The position numbers were made by a program, and so were the translations under genes. A stretch of 64,000 nt of DNA from Brachyhypopomus gauderio (Eukaryota; Chordata; Actinopteri; Gymnotiformes; Hypopomidae), in the NCBI RefSeq assembly GCF_052324685.1, contig NW_027506982.1:124001-188000 (forward strand), given 5' to 3'. The notes under the pieces are model-generated. The model did not search any database. It was not told the DNA's origin and saw only the letters and a program-made list of their open reading frames with translations. This document shows positions 1 through 11,340 of the stretch, in pieces (position 1 is the first letter of the stretch; the number at the start of each line of letters is the position of its first letter).

Positions 1-761
1 ATTGGTATCGGTCCAGAAATGAACACTTCACACCGGGAAAACTCCAGAATGACGAGCAGATGGTTAAAATCCTGTTTCAGTATCTCAGACTGTTGTTTGT
101 AAACATCGCTAGAGCCGACATGTACAATCAGTCTTTCCGTAGCTGGATGGTCATGCAATATGTGTGGAATCATGGGTATCACTTCACAGACAGTAACACG
201 AGGAAAGCAAAAGGCCTTAATACTGTTGTTCCATACATCTCTGATGACTGAGTCCCCAATTAGCAGCGTTTTGGGCTGTGGCGGTGTTCCTCGTCTTCTT
301 TCACCGTTAATGCCTCGGCGGCTAACATGGTTACCACCCTGATGGCCAACATGGTTACCACCCCGATGGCCAACATGGTTACCACCCCGATGGCCAACAT
401 GGTTACCACCCCGATGGCCAGCATGGTTACCACCCCGATGGCCAGCATGGTTACCACCCCGATGGCCAACATGGTTACCACCCCGATGGCCAACATGGTT
501 ACCACCCCGATGGCCAACATGGTTACCACTCCGATGGCCAACATGGTTACCACCCCGATGGCTAACCCTCTTAGCATGCTTGTTAGCATGCTGCTGGCTA
601 ACAGTTGGCAGCCTGGTGGTTGGTCCGCGAATGGCCAGAGTTATTTGCATGCTTAGCAGCCCGACTGGAGTCGGATCTCTGCTGCTGATTGGGGTGCTTT
701 TGATGTCCTTGATGTCCTGGAGAGGGAGGCAGTATGTTGTGACGAGACTGCTCAGTTTCTG
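1..761 (-). CDS. LINE ORF1-like SGNH (GDSL-esterase-like) protein, 3' end outside window
   Basis: On the minus strand one frame is open from 761 to the window edge. Its downstream part (about 300 to 1) has the SGNH-hydrolase layout: a block I motif LLIGDSVIRDVW near 235-270, then LIVHVGSSDVY near 95-125 and FISGPIP at the edge. The same layout occurs in the LINE ORF1 at 47.3-48.2 kb (VIGDSQLRHV, IVIHVGTNDV, ICSGPIP), so this is most likely the ORF1 of a related L2/CR1-type retrotransposon. Upstream of the esterase block the frame runs through a 24-bp minisatellite (325-566) read as an 8-residue Gly/His/Arg/Asn repeat. Upstream of that the true frame is uncertain, because a second frame is also open, so a frameshift is possible. 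The 3' part lies outside the window. Confidence 0.6.
325..566. repeat. 24-bp minisatellite, about 10 copies, in frame inside an ORF1
   Basis: A 24-bp unit (ATGGCCAACATGGTTACCAC plus CCCG) is repeated about ten times with single-base variants (AAC/AGC, CCC/ACT). The period is a multiple of three, so all six frames stay open. In the SGNH frame on the minus strand each unit encodes the octapeptide GHRGGNHV or a close variant. Confidence 0.9.
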
Positions 762-799
762 CTACTTCAGTTGAGGCGAGAGCTTCATATCTGTTATTG

Positions 800-1600
800 A
801 GAAGAATGTTCTGTTCTGGAGATTGCTGCTTGCCGCCACTGCTGTACAGGAGGAAAGCAGGAAGTATTACACAATCTCTTTAGCAAACCTTCACAATCAA
901 GAAGATAGTCGGCCCAGTAACCCAACGTTTGACCTTCTCTAATTCTCCTGTTGCTCCCGGATGGACTGAGGTCAGGTTGGAAAAGACTCTCAAGTTGGAG
1001 AGCAGTGAGTTTCTTCTCTGAGTGGCACAGGACTGGGACCAGCAATGTAGGGTAAAGCTGCAGTGCTGTCAAAAACTGAAGGGCTGAAAGACCTTCTTTA
1101 AATCTGGAGAGGACAACACACTGTTACACTGCTTTATAGTATACCAATCATAGTATACCAATCAGTAAATAGTATGCCAACATAATACAAATAGTATGAT
1201 GACAATATAAACATTCTCTAAAATGACAATCTGCTAAATCACCAGAAACATTTTAAATGTGCTGTACATTATTTATACAGCCCTTCACACAGTATTCATT
1301 CCAAGTTGTCTGTTAACAGCTACACTGTGGACCAGCAGCACTTGTTTGGAACATGGCAACCAACACAAAATTCTAAGAATAGGATGTTACCTGTTGATCA
1401 CACACGAGTTGCGGTCAATAATATACCATCGAAGATAGTCTGACACAATTGTTCCCTTTTCTTCAAGAGTATTCACATGTCTCAGACAACCAGCTGTCTG
1501 TAGCATTGTACTATGCCTTAGCATACTTTCTCGCAGCGCATCCACTGAAGCAGCACTCTCAATCTACAACACAAAAAAGAAAATACATGTACACTGTAAA
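800..1600. other. No convincing gene
   Basis: A 92-codon minus-strand frame at 794-1072 may be an upstream part of the ORF1 above, but shows no motif I can name. The rest is AT-rich unique-looking sequence. Confidence 0.4.
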
Positions 1601-1614
1601 AAATTTACCCGTAA

Positions 1615-1990
1615 TATTACAGTAAAATACTGGCAGCAGGGTTTCCAGCTATTTACTGTAATTTTTACAGCTTCTGTACTGTATTTTAAATTACAGTTTC
1701 TTACTGTTGTATTAAAATACAATAAAATACCGTGAATTTCTGTAAATACGGTAAAATACTGGCAGCTGTGTTTCCAGCTCTATACTGTAATTTTTACAGC
1801 TTCTGTACTGTATTTTAAATTACAGTTTCTTACTGTTGTATAAAATACATTAAAATACCATGAATTTCAGTAAATACAGTCAAATACTGGCAGCAGGGTT
1901 TCCAGCTCTTTACTGTAATTTTACAGTTTCTATACTATATTCTGAATTACAGATTTTTACCATTGTATTAACATACCATGAAATTGACTG
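1615..1990. repeat. Three tandem copies of a 128-129 bp AT-rich repeat with internal palindromes
   Basis: The landmark TGGCAGC(A/T)G followed by GTTTCCAGC or TTTCCAGC appears at 1631, 1760 and 1888, giving periods of 129 and 128 bp. Each unit also holds TACTGTAATTTTTACAG and ACTGTATTTTAAATTACAG, which are near-palindromes. The look is that of a MITE-derived or satellite-like fish repeat. The third copy is the most diverged. Confidence 0.75.
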
Positions 1991-1999
1991 TCATTTTAG

Positions 2000-3870
2000 T
2001 GTCTGTATACTGTATTCTAAATAAATAAAAATTTTCCCCATGACAGCTGTCCAATTTAAGTAAGTAATCTGTGAAATTACTTCACTGACATACAAATTAG
2101 ATTTCTAAAAAATAGACTAAACTGACCAAAAATAAGTCCAGCATAAAAATGTTCAAGTATATTATTTATTAAACAAAATGATAACAATCACAACCTCAGA
2201 ACAAATTCAGTGAATTCAAACTCAATTCAGTGAATTGAATGAATAATCTGGCAATCGATCCCGTTTCATTTTCAAACTCAAAAAAAAAAAAAAAACAATG
2301 ATTAAAAGACTTATTTTTCTGGGAGAGGCCAGTAAAATTAAACTAAAATGTTCCTTTAAAAAATAAATGTACTACTAATAAAATAAATTTAAAAACAAAA
2401 CAAAATTAAATTAAACAGCCCAAAACTGGTACAATTTCCACGATCTGCACACATTACTAGTGAGTGCATTAGTGCGAGTGTGAAAAATTGCTTGCCTATA
2501 TGAAGTCCCACTGAAAGTCCATGAGATTCTTTAGGAGTGTGGAGACACAAGGATTTACTGTGAGAGATTTCTTGTTCACAAGTCTACCGGTCCTCTTTGA
2601 GACCACCTTGCCCCGGCTAGTCTTTGAACCCCTCTCTGGATTTATCCCAATGAAGCGCCTGGAGAGACAACAGTATAAAAATAATAATTGGTTGGTGACT
2701 TTCAGAGTGATTTGGGAAATGAAGCACGCACAAATACAGATATAAGACACAAAATGTCTTACCTCTGAATGAACTCCAAAGTACAAGATCCCTCCTCCTG
2801 GTACTGCAAGTTGAACATGTAGTACATTGCAAACAAAGTGGTAAGCCCAGTCAAGAATGCAGGTAGGATGCCCTCACAAATGACATGACCCTCAAGACAG
2901 TAAGACAGTAAGAAGTCTTTGCAATGTGTAATGGTCTGGTATTTGGGCTTCTGCTGTCTTTTTCTGAAGACAGTGATGTGGAGGGTGAGCTTGACTCTTC
3001 ATATCCATGCGAAAGAAAAGAATCTGAATGCAGTGATGGATTAGAACATGCTGTTGAGCTGGAGAGTGGTGAATGGCTTGATATTACTTCCATATTCACT
3101 TCCAAGTGAGGGTCTCTGCCTCTGAAAGGCAACAAAATAAATAAAGGTAGAAGTTTAATTTACATTTAATTTAAATTTTCTTTACTACAAATATGTAATT
3201 AGATATACATTAAGCAAAAATACATAAATGATGTGGTTGTCAATCGTGGTCCTGAAGTAGTTTTTATAGTATTTAATATTTAAAAGTATTTTTGCTTGCT
3301 TGAACACACCCATTTAAACTCAAACAGCATGTTAATATGGTAATTAGTTAAATAATTTGTGGTTCAAGCAGAGGAATCTCCAAAATGTGCAAGCCAGTGC
3401 ATAGATGATAACTGTTTTATATTCGGAGCCATTTTCAAAAGGTGGAACTACATAAAACACATTCCCCATCAATATGAAGAACCATTTTGTAATGCAAAGA
3501 ACAATTTAAACATGAAATGTTCTACATACAACCATTCATTTTATTACAGAACAATTCAGGAACCATCTTTGTAGTCAGTGTAGTCTAGAACAGCACTGAA
3601 AACCACTGATCCACCCTTATGATATATTAAGGTCTACATTACCCAATTTGAAGGCCTCTAGTAGTTTCCTGAGTTTAATTACTGGCAAGACTTCACAAAT
3701 ATCTTCTTGTTGTACATATCGTAGGTCGTCTTTATTTTCTACTCCACAATTCTGAAGTAATCAGCTGTCCACAAGTTTCTTCAGAAATATTGGGCAAAGC
3801 CTTGAGAATGATGGCCTTTATGTCTTCAATCAAGAGGGACATCTTTGTACAAGGACAGAAAGGTATGGTG
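2000..3870. other. No recognisable gene
   Basis: AT-rich sequence with a poly-A run near 2281. Short open frames between 2496 and 3135 overlap one another on both strands. A plus-strand acidic segment at 2960-3107 ends at a possible splice donor (AAGTGAGG), but no family could be recognised. Confidence 0.4.
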
Positions 3871-3875
3871 AAGAA

Positions 3876-4457
3876 TTAGTAATGGCATGCCCCACACCAT
3901 GTACTCAGGCAAGGGGTAGTCTTGTGGTTAACACAGCACAATTTCCCTAATGGTTTAAGACTATAAGCACCCATGTCAGGAAGACGCACAGCCTGATGCT
4001 CCTCTGTAATAAAATGTATTTCTAAACCCTCATGAATGAGAATTACTTTAATTTTTCCCACTACAAGGTCTTCTTGTTCACCAATCAAGATGTACATGTT
4101 CTTTTTGTACTTTGTGCCCTTCACTGTAACTTCATGTGCTATCTCAGTGTTGAGAGACTCAAAGTTGAGATGTGAAACTGCTTGTCTAATCTCATCATTA
4201 TAGTCACCTAAAAAAAACTCTGCGCTTTTGACCACAGCAACATCTGCTGGAAAAAAATTTCCAGCATAAAGAAATGCCTGCAATAGCTGATGTCTCTCTG
4301 CTAGGGTTCCACAAAGATTTTTAAAGTTGTGCAATTTTCTGGCACATTGCTTAAAATATGTATGTTTGCTCTCAAATCTTAGAGTCCATAGACGTATGAG
4401 AGGCCCAAAGTGAATGATCAGCTCAGGATAATGACTAAGGTAATGATGCTTGGGGTT
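3876..4457 (-). pseudogene. C-terminal remnant of a TNP2-like (CACTA-type) transposase
   Basis: The frame is open from 4457 down to the stop at 3876. It starts just after an in-frame TAA and reads PKHHYLSHYP, then a block ending RFESKHTYFK, then LAERHQLLQAFLY, the arrangement found downstream of the catalytic region in TNP2-like fish transposases. The downstream half (TEIAHEVTVKGTKYKKN and following) has the same layout as the C-terminus of the larger transposase at 20.4-26.4 kb (EIIHSLTYTKSKKRN and following). No catalytic region remains nearby, so this is a decayed 3' exon of a different copy. Family assignment rests on motif layout, not on a database search. Confidence 0.6.
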
Positions 4458-4650
4458 TTAGTGGTTGAGTAGGAAAGGCTTGCCATCGAGAATACAGATA
4501 TTGCTCCATTAGAACTCCTAAATAGGCTACTTGACCAGTAAAAATTGCTGATGCACATATGAGCTCAACAATCTCTCTTAGCTGCAAAATCAGCCTCCAT
4601 ATTTCACTGTCACTTGGATTACTGATTTTGTCTCCGATTAAGACTGGCAG

Positions 4651-5220
4651 TGTTGCGCTTCAACCTTTTCTTACCTTAGCGCAGCGTGTTGGTTGATTGC
4701 AAAAGAAAACATTACCAGTCTTGTCTTTATCCTTTTATTAAAAATACACATAGGCCTATTAATTAATTTAATACAGAGATCTCTGGAGAGCTCACATTAC
4801 CTAATCATGTCACCCCATGTGCAGCTCTGAAGCTGTCTGCTCTCTTCACCATTATATATGCTTTCCTCTAAACATAGGAGCTGCAATACATTCCATAGTT
4901 CAACCTACAGCTGTCTCTATTCTGGAAGCGAGGTCTTACTACCTGGCCTCACCACATAAGGCCACAGTGAGCCTCCTCTTACACATCCCATTTTAGCCTA
5001 CTGCAAACGCAGAGTATTGGAAGGCACACAAGCGCTTACACCGACATTCTTACTAACAAACAACTTGATCAATAATATAATGTAAGCAAAACATATAGTG
5101 ATTAATATTAGAGATTTGATTAATACTTTGACTATTCAAAATATATAAATTATGATAAGCTGTTGATTCAATACTGTAATGTAAACAAACTATGAAGGGA
5201 TTAAGATGAAAACCACAACA
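4651..5220 (-). repeat. 3' LTR of an endogenous retrovirus (minus-strand element)
   Basis: The segment begins TGTTGCGC and ends CACAACA on the plus strand, the TG...CA form of an LTR. Directly beyond its right end lies the complement of a polypurine tract (AATTCCCCCTTTTT at 5221-5234), which is where a polypurine tract sits upstream of a 3' LTR in a minus-strand provirus. An AATAAA signal in the minus orientation lies near 4735. Integrase remnants in the same orientation follow at 6.2-7.0 kb. A matching 5' LTR was not found in the window. Confidence 0.6.
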
Positions 5221-5234
5221 ATTCCCCCTTTTTG

Positions 5235-6156
5235 ATCTCTAAATAGATCAAAATAAGTTAATCCAAAACTACCTTTTCATCTTCTGACTCCAACTATGAC
5301 ATCATACCCAAACATCTTTGTGGTTCCTGCTTCTCAATCTTACTGCTGATTAAGCTTCTCACTAAGCTTCTTCTACATTGGAATAAAACATTCACCTGTA
5401 ATCATAAGTCAAAAACATTCTCACATAAGTTAACACAGACATAATATGACCATAATTCAATTACCTACTGTCACTTCCATTTAGTATAATCTGAACCACG
5501 GCTGCCCTATATCTTAATCTCTGACGTATTGTCCAGTGATGGTCCCAGTGTTGGGGCAGGTCTAAACCATACTATGTTTATCCTAATTAGGCCTAAGGGG
5601 TCTTAACCCGATTGGCCCACTCCTATTACTAGATATACGGTACATGACCTGTACTAGAGATGTGCCAGTACTCCAGATAAAAACATCCCAATTCTATTGA
5701 TAGAATAACTAGGTTCTTGGTACGATGTGCGTCTCTCTGAAAATTAATGCTTACCTTTGAACTTTATTATTGCTAAATGGCCGTCCCAGCCGGCCAGTAG
5801 TATGATTATCACCTCCTAAAGCTTTATGTGAAACTCTCCAAGGGATCTCAGTTATGCAGCTACTATTACAACAATATTGGCCTTGACCCACCATGGATCC
5901 ATATGCACAGGGGGCAGTCCCCTGTAAGGTCCTTTAACATGTTGTTAAATACTAACAATCACAATGCTACTACTTTCAATGATAATACAAAAACATATAG
6001 ACAAATAAACAATGTTACACAAGGCCTGTAAAACAACATTAGACAATATTACTGAACATCCAAATACATCACAAAACTTTTACTGCAGCATCATCTATTC
6101 TTCTGCCCTGTTGGAGGCAAGATGATCTTCTTATCCCACGAAGGAGGTCAGGTAGA
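5235..6156. other. Decayed retroviral interior, no readable gene
   Basis: This lies between the polypurine tract and the integrase remnant, where env would be expected. No extended frame or env-like motif could be read, and the interval is short for an env gene. It is probably a deleted provirus interior. Confidence 0.4.
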
Positions 6157-7060
6157 CTACCTGGATGTACCTCCGCTCTCAGGTGTTATTTTGACCTGTG
6201 GTTTGAGAGCTCCGTATCTCGGTGCGCTGGTTCTAATGCTCAGCACCGGCTGAGGTGGTACCACGTTTCTCTTTTGCCCTTGAGTCGGACAGCGTGTGAT
6301 GTTCTCTTTAGTGGCCTTGAATGAACTGGTCCACCTGGGCTCCGACCACTTTCTTTTGATGACCTTGAGCAGGACCCATTTGGTGACCGGCAGGTCCATT
6401 GGTTCTGACTCCTCTCCTTGTACCTGGACAGAATAAGCTTCACAAATTACTTTTTTAGTTCATTGTAACCTTCCTTGTACGACCCCGATTGTACCTGTCA
6501 GGTTTTGCAAGCGCATAGGGGGACCCCCGAAAACTTCTCACTGTCATGAGCTCAAACGAAGTGAATCCTGCAACAAAATTCACTGAAGATCTTCTGGCCA
6601 ACCATATAAATACCTTTGTGCACATACCTTTACCTTTATACTTACCATTTATAATCTCCATTTTAGCCTGAGATTGAGAATGGTAAACCAACCCATATTT
6701 GTGTCTTAAACCCAAATTTTGTTCCACAAATTTTAGCTCCTAGCTAGTAAAGTGCATCCCGTTATCTGAGCACACTTAATTTAGTAAACAATGGTGCAGT
6801 ATCCAGTAATTTTATCAACATTTTGCAGACTGACCTAGAGTCCTCTGCCCTGGTGGAAATGCTTCTACCCAACCTGAGAATTTATCCTCAGTCTCTAACA
6901 AATACCTTAGTCCCCGTATTGGTATTACCATACCCATGTAGTCAATCTGAACTTCATCTCCTATTTTCATTGCATTTTGTACAGAACCTTACATAAGTGT
7001 ATTTCCTTACACAATTCTCTGCTGCTGTAACAATGCAAATTTCCCCACTGAGTGATTAAC
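6157..7060 (-). pseudogene. Endogenous retrovirus integrase remnant
   Basis: Reading the minus strand from about 7000 downwards, short segments in changing frames match the parts of a retroviral integrase. There is a core-domain segment with IDYMG and FSGWVEAFP near 6850-6970, then a YHSQSQAKMEIIN-type segment near 6650-6690, then a C-terminal domain segment with KRKWSEPRW near 6340-6380 and HAVRLKG near 6280. Several frameshifts and stops separate these segments, so the gene is dead. The layout resembles gamma/epsilon-type retroviruses, but the subfamily is inference. Confidence 0.65.
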
Positions 7061-7990
7061 AAAGAATTATCATATCCTATCTTAGCTCCTTTGGTCCAGG
7101 GAGCCTGCTTAGACCTTTCCTTAAAGCATGACAGCTCTTATGCACATTCCAAATGTCACATTACTCTGTCCAGTCTGCTATTACGTCAGTATAGGTGCCA
7201 TCAGTTAACCAAAATTTTCATTTATTTCTACCCACGTGCTACCCTGTGTGCCTCAGTTAACACTGGTTTGATCAATTGATTCAGTAAAATTAGTTTCCCA
7301 TTTGGTCCTTTCCAGACTTCCTTATTTCTTACCATATTTACTCAGCAATGCTATTTTATTTTAATAATAAAAATTTGATTTAAGTACTCTATTTCTTTAA
7401 TTTTTTCTCTGGGGTCAATTTTCCTGTACTTTACACAGCTCTAGGTCCTGTGGTCTGCCTCGCAAACCATCTAATGGGCTCCTATTTGCCTCTGTCTCTC
7501 AGCTTACCCCCTTTTGTTATCGTGTCACTCTGTACGTACAACCTCTGATTTATGCTGTGTGTATGGTGTTATCTAACAGGTGTATCTCCCCCTTTACTGA
7601 AATATCATTCAGGAATGTGTTTCAGAAACTTCTAAAAAGAGTAATAAGTTTTAATCAGTAACTGCTAAATCCACTGCCTATGCCAATGTCTGTTTTAGTT
7701 TAATAAATTAAATTAAACTTTAATAAATTAAATTTAAAACAAGTCTTTCTTTTTGATGGAAAATACTAGTCAAATGAAGTTATTTTAATACACTAGTTAT
7801 TACAAGATTTAAATTAGTTCACACTCAGAAAGTTAGTTGTTACCCGATGCCTTGTTGTACTGGCTTTCCTTATCATGCTTACCTACTCCTTACCCATGTG
7901 ACCATGGTGTGAAGATAATTAGATGTGTGGAGTGGCTGAATCTCCCATTATCTACCAGCACTGTTGCGCATGTCTCAGCTTTGCAGGGTT
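7061..7990. other. No recognisable gene; possibly more decayed retroviral pol
   Basis: AT-rich sequence without a long frame. By position it could be the RNase H/RT side of the provirus remnant, but no motif could be read with confidence. Confidence 0.3.
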
Positions 7991-7997
7991 GCCGCCC

Positions 7998-10537
7998 CTC
8001 AGGCCCCAGTACATAACCTAGTTTACCTGATCCAGGCCCCAGTACATAACCTAGTTTACCTGATCCAGGCCCGAGTAACCTAGTATACCTGATCCAGTAC
8101 ATAACCTAGTTTACCTGATCCAGGCCCCAGTACATAACCTAGTTTACCTGATCCAGGCCCCAGTACATAACCTAGTTTACCTGATCCAGGCCCCAGTACA
8201 TAACCTAGTTTACCTGATCCAGGCCCCAGTACATAACCTAGTTTACCTGATCCAGACCCCAGTACATAACCTAGTTTACCTGATCCAGGCCCCAGTACAT
8301 AACCTAGTTTACCTGATCCAGGCCCCAGTAACCTAGTATACCTGATCCAGTACATAACCTAGTTTACCTGATCCAGGCCCCAGTACATAACCTAGTTTAC
8401 CTGATCCAGGCCCCAGTACATAACCTAGTTTACCTGATCCAGGCCCGAGTAACCTAGTATACCTGATCCAGTACATAACCTAGTTTACCTGATCCAGGCC
8501 CCAGTACATAACCTAGTTTACCTGATCCAGGCCCCAGTACATAACCTAGTTTACCTGATCCAGACCCCAGTACATAACCTAGTTTACCTGATCCAGGCCC
8601 CAGTACATAACCTAGTTTACCTGATCCAGGCCCCAGTAACCTAGTATACCTGATCCAGTACATAACCTAGTTTACCTGATCCAGGCCCCAGTACATAACC
8701 TAGTTTACCTGATCCAGGCCCCAGTACATAACCTAGTTTACCTGATCCAGGCCCCAGTACATAACCTAGTTTACCTGATCCAGACCCCAGTACATAACCT
8801 AGTTTACCTGATCCAGGCCCCAGTACATATCCTAGTTTACCTGATCCAGGCCCCAGTACATAACCTAGTTTACCTGATCCAGTACATAACCTAGTTTACC
8901 TGATCCAGGCTCCAGTACATAACCTAGTTTACCTGATCCAGGCCCCAGTACATAACCTAGTTTACCTGATCCAGTACATAACCTAGTTTACCTGATCCAG
9001 GCTCCAGTACATAACCTAGTTTACCTGATCCAGGCCCCAGTACATAACCTAGTTTACCTGATCCAGACCCCAGTACATAACCTAGTTTACCTGATCCAGG
9101 CCCCAGTACATATCCTAGTTTACCTGATCCAGGCCCCAGTACATAACCTAGTTTACCTGATCCAGTACATAACCTAGTTTACCTGATCCAGGCTCCAGTA
9201 CATAACCTAGTTTACCTGATCCAGGCCCCAGTACATAACCTAGTTTACCTGATCCAGTACATAACCTAGTTTACCTGATCCAGGCTCCAGTACATAACCT
9301 AGTTTACCTGATCCAGTACATAACCTAGTTTACCTGATCCAGGCTCCAGTACATAACCTAGTTCAGTGTTTTTCAACCTTTTTTCAGTTGTGGCACCCTT
9401 TATATGCATGCAAAATTTTAAGGCACCCCAGTTTACAATGCGTTAAAAACACAGTTTTGTTTGGGGGGGGGGGGGGGGTGGTGAACGTAAAATGGACACA
9501 GATTAAGTGTTATATTGCAATCTATCGATCGCGGGTGGTTGGCGCCAGAGCGAACTAGTAACTCATTGAATCATAGATATGGATCAGATAAATAAACAAG
9601 ATTTTTTTTTCGGATGTGAGATATCGGAAGTGTGGCGTGAGAGCGTGTGAAAACGGTCAAATGCGTGTGTTTCACGCTCAATGCGTGAGAGTTGGTAACC
9701 CTGAAAACATACTCTCTGCAACCATCTCCTGGCCAACATAACACAAAAAAAGTGATTATTAAGACAGAGAGCACATAAATGTGACTTACAGTCAGTGGGA
9801 AACCTGCGTACCTCACGTGCTGACATTGGTAAGGGTCATATGCAGGTCATATGCACGCTTTGAGCGTGAGACTCACGCATATTTAGCGATTTCACACGCT
9901 CTCACACCACACATGGAATTTCTCACGCTTGAATATTATTATTATTTATTTTTTAAATAATCTAATCGCCGCACACCGCAGCATATTCAGCCAATCCATC
10001 GGTTGTTTATTATAACAGGTTGAACCAATCAGAATATAGATCGCGCTGTTTCTTGGTAGACTTTAGCCACCCCGCTCCCCAACCACACACACACACACAC
10101 ACAGCCGCTACACTAACCATCGCGACATATTCCAATCCCCCCCGCCTGAAAAAAAGCTCACGCCCACCAAACTTGAGAGATCTGGTCATATGAAATAAAT
10201 TTTTATGATTTTTAAAACGTATAATAACTTAAATTTTTAAAACTATAGTTTTTTATTTCACATCAGAATATTTTGACGGCACCCCCGATGAAGACAGACG
10301 GCACCCCAGGGTGCCGCGGCACCCCGGTTGAGAAACGCTGACCTAGTTTACCTGATCCAGGCCCCAGTACATAACCTAGTTTACCTGATCCAGGCCCCAG
10401 TACATAATCTAGTTTACCTGATCCAGGCCCCAGTACATAACCTAGTTTACCTGATCCAGACCCCAGTACATAACCTAGTTTACCTGATCCAGGCCCCAGT
10501 ACATAACCTAGTTTACCTGATCCAGGCCCCAGTACAC
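7998..10537. repeat. 33-bp minisatellite, interrupted by a hAT MITE
   Basis: The unit contains ACATAACCTAGTTTACCTGA then TCCAGGCCCCAGT, 33 bp in total, repeated at least 40 times on both sides of the insertion at 9364-10340. Shorter variants lacking GGCCCCA (for example near 8098, 8878 and 8970) and an AACCTAGTATACCTG variant recur at uneven spacing (8073, 8333, 8449, 8635). A block containing a CAGACCCCAG unit followed by a TACATAT unit occurs twice about 283 bp apart (8821 and 9104), indicating higher-order duplication. The period is a multiple of three, so long frames on the minus strand encode an 11-residue repeat (YVLGPGSGKLG); these are not judged to be genes. Confidence 0.95.
9364..10340. 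mobile_element. Non-autonomous hAT-type element (MITE) in the minisatellite
   Basis: The ends are inverted: CAGTGTTTTTCAACC on the left and GGTTGAGAAACGCTG on the right. An exact 8-bp target duplication, ACCTAGTT, lies at 9356-9363 and 10341-10348; it comes from the minisatellite unit. Length is 977 bp. Subterminal sequence carries GTGGCACCC/GGGTGCC copies, and an internal stem pairs GTGTGGCGTGAGAGCGTGTG near 9634 with its complement near 9890. No transposase is encoded. Confidence 0.9.
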
Positions 10538-10963
10538 ACCTGCATCTCTCTCATAGCCACTCCACACAGTCACACACACATACATACATCTCTCATACCC
10601 AGGTGGCGCAGATGGGGTAGATGGAGTAGAGGGGGCAGATGGAGCAGAGGGGCAGATAGAGCAGAAGGGGCAGATGGAGCAGAAGGGGCAGATGGGGCAG
10701 AGGGGCAGATAGAGCAGAGGGGCAGATAGAGCAGAGGGGCAGATGGAGCAGAGGGGCAAATGGGGCAGATGGAGCAGATGGGGCAGATCTCACACACACA
10801 CACACCTCACACACACACACACACCTACCTCACACACAAACACACACACACACACCTACCTCACACACAAACACACACACACACACCTACCTTACACACA
10901 CCTACCTCACACACACACACACACACACCTACCTCACACACACACACACACACACAAACACCT

Positions 10964-11008
<45 letters not shown>

Positions 11009-11050
11009 TTGCATCTCTTTTCAAGCACTATGTATTTCCTTCAGGAAATT
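10538..11050. repeat. Compound repeat copy 1: GCAGATGGAGCAGAGGG array plus (CA)n
   Basis: The order is CACACCTGCATCTCTCTCAT leader, a purine-rich GGGGCAGATGGAGCAGA array (about 10600-10790), then (CA)n broken by CCTACCT units (10790-11004), then ACAGACTTGCATCTCTTTTC and TATTTCCTTCAGGAAAT. All frames through it are low-complexity products, not genes. Confidence 0.9.
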
Positions 11051-11340
11051 GGCCCCCATATAAATGTATGAGAATCAGAATCAGCTTTGTTGAGATTTTT
11101 GTGTGTTTTTAACTTGTCATAAATCAGTCATTTTTAGGTCAAACCACACAAAAATACATCAAAATCATCGGCAAGGGGTCCTCTCTCACACAATCTCCTC
11201 AGTGAAGCAATAAGTTAAACGGGTCCCGAACTACGACAGTTTGTTTGGGGGGTGCAAATCACATAAAACAAGGCTTCTCCACTCAGAGTGGCAGAGACAG
11301 AGAGTCAGTTATGTCTCTCCCCCTCCCCCACACACACGCG
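11051..11340. other. Unique-looking spacer between the two compound repeats
   Basis: No gene seen. A GAATCAGAATCAGCTTTGTTG stretch near 11071 resembles the 3' end of fish LINEs and is repeated in similar form near 23130. Confidence 0.4.

Noticed and set aside
260..589. 109-codon minus-strand frame through the 24-bp minisatellite
   Set aside because: Only the adjacent frame connects to the SGNH motifs; this one is open merely because the repeat period is a multiple of three.
8080..8355. Repeat protein with 11-residue YVLGPGSGKLG units
   Set aside because: There is no start context, no conserved flank, and the same product appears wherever the minisatellite runs; not a gene.
7998..9363. Regular 33-bp repeats with constant parts, CRISPR-like in spacing
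   Set aside because: The whole unit is repeated with no unique spacers, and the context is a vertebrate genome; it is a minisatellite.
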